Positions 61,397 through 64,000 of a DNA stretch of 64,000 bases are shown here, one piece after another. Every line of letters starts with the position of its first letter. The first letter of the stretch is position 1. The notes under the pieces are model-generated. The model did not search any database. It saw nothing but the letters and a program-made list of their open reading frames with translations, and had not been told where the DNA came from. Origin of the DNA: Pseudomonas sp. GD03919 (lineage in GTDB: Bacteria; Pseudomonadota; Gammaproteobacteria; Pseudomonadales; Pseudomonadaceae); NCBI RefSeq assembly GCF_029814935.1, contig NZ_CP104582.1, forward strand, positions 4,030,001-4,094,000, written 5' to 3'. Position numbers and translations under genes: made by a program.

Positions 61397-62979
61397 AGCT
61401 GCTTGCCGTTCGCCGTCTGCTGCGCATCCAGCGCGTAGTGATCCGCTATCAACTGGACGAAATGCTCTTCGAGCTGCCGCTGCCCTTCTGGCTGCGCGCG
61501 CTGTCCTGGCTGCTGCCCTGGCGCTGGCTGCCGCGCAAGCCGCTGGCGCTGTCACGCGGCGCGCGCCTGCGCCTGGCCCTGGAGGATCTGGGGCCGATCT
61601 TCATCAAGTTCGGTCAGCTGCTCTCCACCCGTCGCGATCTGCTGCCACCGGACATCGCCGACGAACTGGCGCACCTGCAGGACCGCGTGCCGCCGTTCCC
61701 CGAGGATCAGGCGATCGCCCTGATCGAGCGCCAGCTCGGCGCGCCGGTGAGCGAAGTGTTCGCCCGCTTCGACAGCCAGCCGCTGGCCTCGGCCTCGGTG
61801 GCACAGGTGCATGCCGCGCAGCTCAAGACCGGCGAGGAAGTGGTGGTCAAGGTAGTACGCCCCGGCCTCAAGCCGGTGATCCGCCAGGACCTGGCCTGGC
61901 TGTTTCTGATCGCCCGCATCGCCGAAAGGGCCTCTGCCGATGCCCGCCGCCTGCATCCGGTGGAGGTGGTCAGCGACTACGAGAAGACAATCTACGACGA
62001 GCTCGACCTGCTGCGCGAGGCGGCCAACGCCAGCCAGCTACGGCGCAACTTCGAAGGTTCGCCACTGCTCTACGTGCCGCAGGTTTACTGGGACCTGTGC
62101 CGCCACCAGGTACTGGTCATGGAGCGCATCTACGGCATCCCAGTGACCGATCTGGCGACCCTGGCCGACCAGCGCACAGACATGAAGCTGCTGGCCGAAC
62201 GCGGCGTGGAGATATTCTTCACCCAGGTGTTCCGCGACAGTTTCTTCCACGCCGACATGCACCCTGGCAATATCTTCGTCAGCACGCGCACGCCCTGGAG
62301 CCCACAGTACATCGCCATCGACTGCGGCATCGTCGGCAGCCTCACCGACGAGGACCAGGACTACCTGGCGCGCAACCTGCTGGCTTTCTTCAAGCGTGAC
62401 TACCGCAAGGTCGCGCAGTTGCACATCGACTCGGGTTGGGTACCGGCAGAAACCAAGGTCAACGAATTCGAGGCGGCCATCCGCACCGTGTGCGAACCTA
62501 TTTTCGAAAAGCCGCTGAAGGACATCTCTTTCGGCCAGCTGCTGCTGCGCCTGTTCCAGACCGCGCGTCGCTTCAACATGGAAGTGCAGCCGCAGCTGGT
62601 ACTGCTGCAGAAGACCCTGCTTAATATCGAAGGCCTGGGCCGCCAGCTGTATCCGGATCTGGACCTGTGGAGCACTGCCCAGCCCTACCTCGAACGGTGG
62701 ATGCGCGAGCGCATCAGCCCGCTGCACCTGCTACGCAACCTGCAGCAACAGGCCGAGCAGGTGCCGCACCTGTCGCAGATCGCCCGCGATACCCTGGAAC
62801 GCCTGCAGAGATCGCAGCAACGAGAAGAACAGCGCCCCAACCGCGACCAATGGCCGCTGCGCCTGCTCGGCGCTGCACTGATCGGCGCCGGCACCCTTCA
62901 AGGCCTGGCACCGCTGCTGGCCGCCTGGCCCGCCTGGCTGATGGTCGGCGGCGGACTCTATCTGGTGCTGCGCCGATAG
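61393..62979 (+). CDS. ubiB: Ubiquinone biosynthesis regulatory kinase/ATPase UbiB
   Basis: A 528-residue atypical kinase of the ABC1/ADCK/COQ8 family needed for ubiquinone synthesis. The KxGQ motif is [14 protein letters not shown] at residues 72-85. Kinase-like motifs follow, with [10 protein letters not shown] and IDCGIVG (DFG-like) as catalytic/metal segments. Two C-terminal hydrophobic helices ([20 protein letters not shown] and [15 protein letters not shown]) anchor it. The ATG overlaps the ubiJ stop by four bases. Confidence 0.96.
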   Translation: MKLLAVRRLLRIQRVVIRYQLDEMLFELPLPFWLRALSWLLPWRWLPRKPLALSRGARLRLALEDLGPIFIKFGQLLSTRRDLLPPDIADELAHLQDRVPPFPEDQAIALIERQLGAPVSEVFARFDSQPLASASVAQVHAAQLKTGEEVVVKVVRPGLKPVIRQDLAWLFLIARIAERASADARRLHPVEVVSDYEKTIYDELDLLREAANASQLRRNFEGSPLLYVPQVYWDLCRHQVLVMERIYGIPVTDLATLADQRTDMKLLAERGVEIFFTQVFRDSFFHADMHPGNIFVSTRTPWSPQYIAIDCGIVGSLTDEDQDYLARNLLAFFKRDYRKVAQLHIDSGWVPAETKVNEFEAAIRTVCEPIFEKPLKDISFGQLLLRLFQTARRFNMEVQPQLVLLQKTLLNIEGLGRQLYPDLDLWSTAQPYLERWMRERISPLHLLRNLQQQAEQVPHLSQIARDTLERLQRSQQREEQRPNRDQWPLRLLGAALIGAGTLQGLAPLLAAWPAWLMVGGGLYLVLRR

Positions 62980-63052
62980 CCAGTTGGCTGCGGCACTGGC
63001 ACACTTGGTTAATTCACGGGCCGCGACCCGGCGAAACAGACACGGAATACCG

Positions 63053-63451
63053 ATGAACAATTGGCTCGACGAAATCCACTGGAACGAAGACGGCCTGGTG
63101 CCGGCTATCGCCCAGGACCACCAGACCGGCCGCATCCTGATGATGGCCTGGATGAACCGTGAATCCCTCGCCCTCACCGTCAGCGAACAGCGCGCCATCT
63201 ACTGGTCGCGATCACGCGGCAAACTGTGGCGCAAGGGCGAGGAATCCGGCCACGTGCAGAAGCTGCACGAGTTGCGCCTGGACTGCGACGCCGACGTGAT
63301 CGTACTGATGGTCGAGCAACTGGGCGGCATCGCCTGCCACACCGGGCGCGAGAGCTGCTTCTATCGCGTGTACGAGAATGGCAGCTGGAAAACCGTCGAC
63401 GCCGTGCTGAAAGATCCGCACGCCATCTATGCAGGACATAGCCATGAGTGA
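63053..63451 (+). CDS. hisI: Phosphoribosyl-AMP cyclohydrolase
   Basis: A 132-residue zinc enzyme, third step of histidine synthesis. [27 protein letters not shown] and the metal-binding LDCDAD and [11 protein letters not shown] segments are intact. HisI and HisE are separate proteins here, unlike the fused form of enterobacteria. The ATG at 63053 gives [10 protein letters not shown]. hisE overlaps its end. Confidence 0.96.
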   Translation: MNNWLDEIHWNEDGLVPAIAQDHQTGRILMMAWMNRESLALTVSEQRAIYWSRSRGKLWRKGEESGHVQKLHELRLDCDADVIVLMVEQLGGIACHTGRESCFYRVYENGSWKTVDAVLKDPHAIYAGHSHE

Positions 63452-63779
63452 CACCCTGAGCCGACTGGCCGAAGTACTGGAAGCGCGCAAGGGTGCAGCG
63501 CCGGACAGTTCGTATGTCGCCAGCCTGTATCACAAGGGCCTGAACAAGATTCTGGAAAAGGTCGGCGAGGAATCGGTGGAAACCATCCTCGCCGCCAAGG
63601 ACGCCGCCGCCAGCGGTGACTGCAAGGACCTGATCTACGAAACCGCCGATCTGTGGTTCCACAGCCTGGTCATGCTCGCCGCCCTCGGCCAGCATCCTCA
63701 GGCCGTGCTGGATGAACTGGATCGTCGTTTCGGCCTCTCCGGCCACGCGGAAAAAGCCGCGCGACCGCAATCCGAATAA
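63444..63779 (+). CDS. hisE: Phosphoribosyl-ATP pyrophosphohydrolase
   Basis: A 111-residue MazG-fold enzyme, second step of histidine synthesis. [22 protein letters not shown] and [17 protein letters not shown] carry the metal-binding Glu/Asp residues. The ATG at 63444 overlaps the hisI stop by eight bases, so translation is coupled. A longer start at 63429 is less likely. Confidence 0.96.
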   Translation: MSDTLSRLAEVLEARKGAAPDSSYVASLYHKGLNKILEKVGEESVETILAAKDAAASGDCKDLIYETADLWFHSLVMLAALGQHPQAVLDELDRRFGLSGHAEKAARPQSE

Positions 63780-63802
63780 ACCTTCACAACGGAGTACATA
63801 CC

Positions 63803-64000
63803 ATGGGTTTCGGCGGTATCAGCATCTGGCAACTCCTGATCATCCTGCTCATCGTGGTCATGCTGTTCGGCACCAAGCGCCTGAAGAATCTGGGCTCGGA
63901 TCTGGGCGACGCGATCAAGGGCTTCCGCAAGTCGATGGACAACGGCGAAGCCGACAAACCGGCAGTCGAAGAGCCCAAGGGGCAGACCATCGACGCCCAG
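63803..64000 (+). CDS. tatA: Sec-independent protein translocase TatA, 3' end missing
   Basis: 66 codons are visible. The N-terminal membrane helix ([18 protein letters not shown]) is followed by [22 protein letters not shown], the hinge and amphipathic helix of TatA. GGAG at 63791-63794 precedes the ATG. The frame is open at the right edge; tatB and tatC are expected beyond. It would export Tat substrates such as CynA in this window. Confidence 0.95.
   Translation, partial: MGFGGISIWQLLIILLIVVMLFGTKRLKNLGSDLGDAIKGFRKSMDNGEADKPAVEEPKGQTIDAQ

Overview
The window is a GC-rich, densely packed chromosomal segment of a Pseudomonas. The gene order rlmJ ... metY ... hemE / gltDB / aroBK-pilQPONM / ponA / maeB / rpmE / priA / argS / hslVU / phaC1ZC2D-phaFI / ubiEJB / hisIE / tatA matches, from memory, the PA5019-PA5068 neighbourhood of P. 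aeruginosa. A cynFABDS-type cyanate cluster sits between hemE and gltD. That arrangement, with a sigma-54 activator in place of the LysR-type CynR, recalls P. pseudoalcaligenes/P. oleovorans (P. mendocina-like lineage); the species call is inference. No rRNA, tRNA, prophage, insertion sequence or CRISPR array was seen.

Layout. 1-16.2 kb: rRNA methylase RlmJ (cut by the left edge), nitronate monooxygenase, acyl-CoA dehydrogenase, K+/H+ antiporter, MscK channel, SelO, an SLC13-type permease, MetY, TrxC, a thioesterase-fold protein and a tandem Usp protein. 16.2-18.2 kb: an orphan ParA-like ATPase and HemE. 18.3-24.05 kb: the cyanate module, with cynA-cynB-cynD-cynS on the minus strand and cynF divergent. 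24-30 kb: glutamate synthase. 30-38.4 kb: a minus-strand operon pilMNOPQ-aroK-aroB-SPOR ATPase. 38.6-50 kb: PBP1A, malic enzyme, M48 lipoprotein protease, secreted nuclease, L31, PriA, ArgS and an FtsN-like SPOR protein. 50-52.4 kb: hslVU and a DUF971 gene. 52.7-59.9 kb: the medium-chain-length PHA cluster. 60-64 kb: ubiquinone genes, hisIE and the start of tatA.

The best regulatory signals were read directly from intergenic DNA. The cynA-cynF gap holds a -24/-12 promoter, an IHF-like site and three copies of a 12-bp element, a complete sigma-54 enhancer layout. Matching TTAGAA-N6-T(T/A)CTAA operators lie before phaC1 and before phaI, a strong candidate for the PhaD regulon. A near-consensus sigma-32 promoter precedes hslV, an ANR-like box precedes the usp gene at class II spacing, and a Crc/Hfq-type AAnAAnAA motif lies in the first codons of phaC1.

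Most of the window is conserved core genome. I did not find a convincing wholly new system. The most distinctive material is the cyanate island and its control region, a cysteine-containing N-terminal extension on CynA, a hairpin covering the trxC ribosome binding site, a 15-unit hexamer repeat in the SPOR ATPase gene, and several families of intergenic palindromes.
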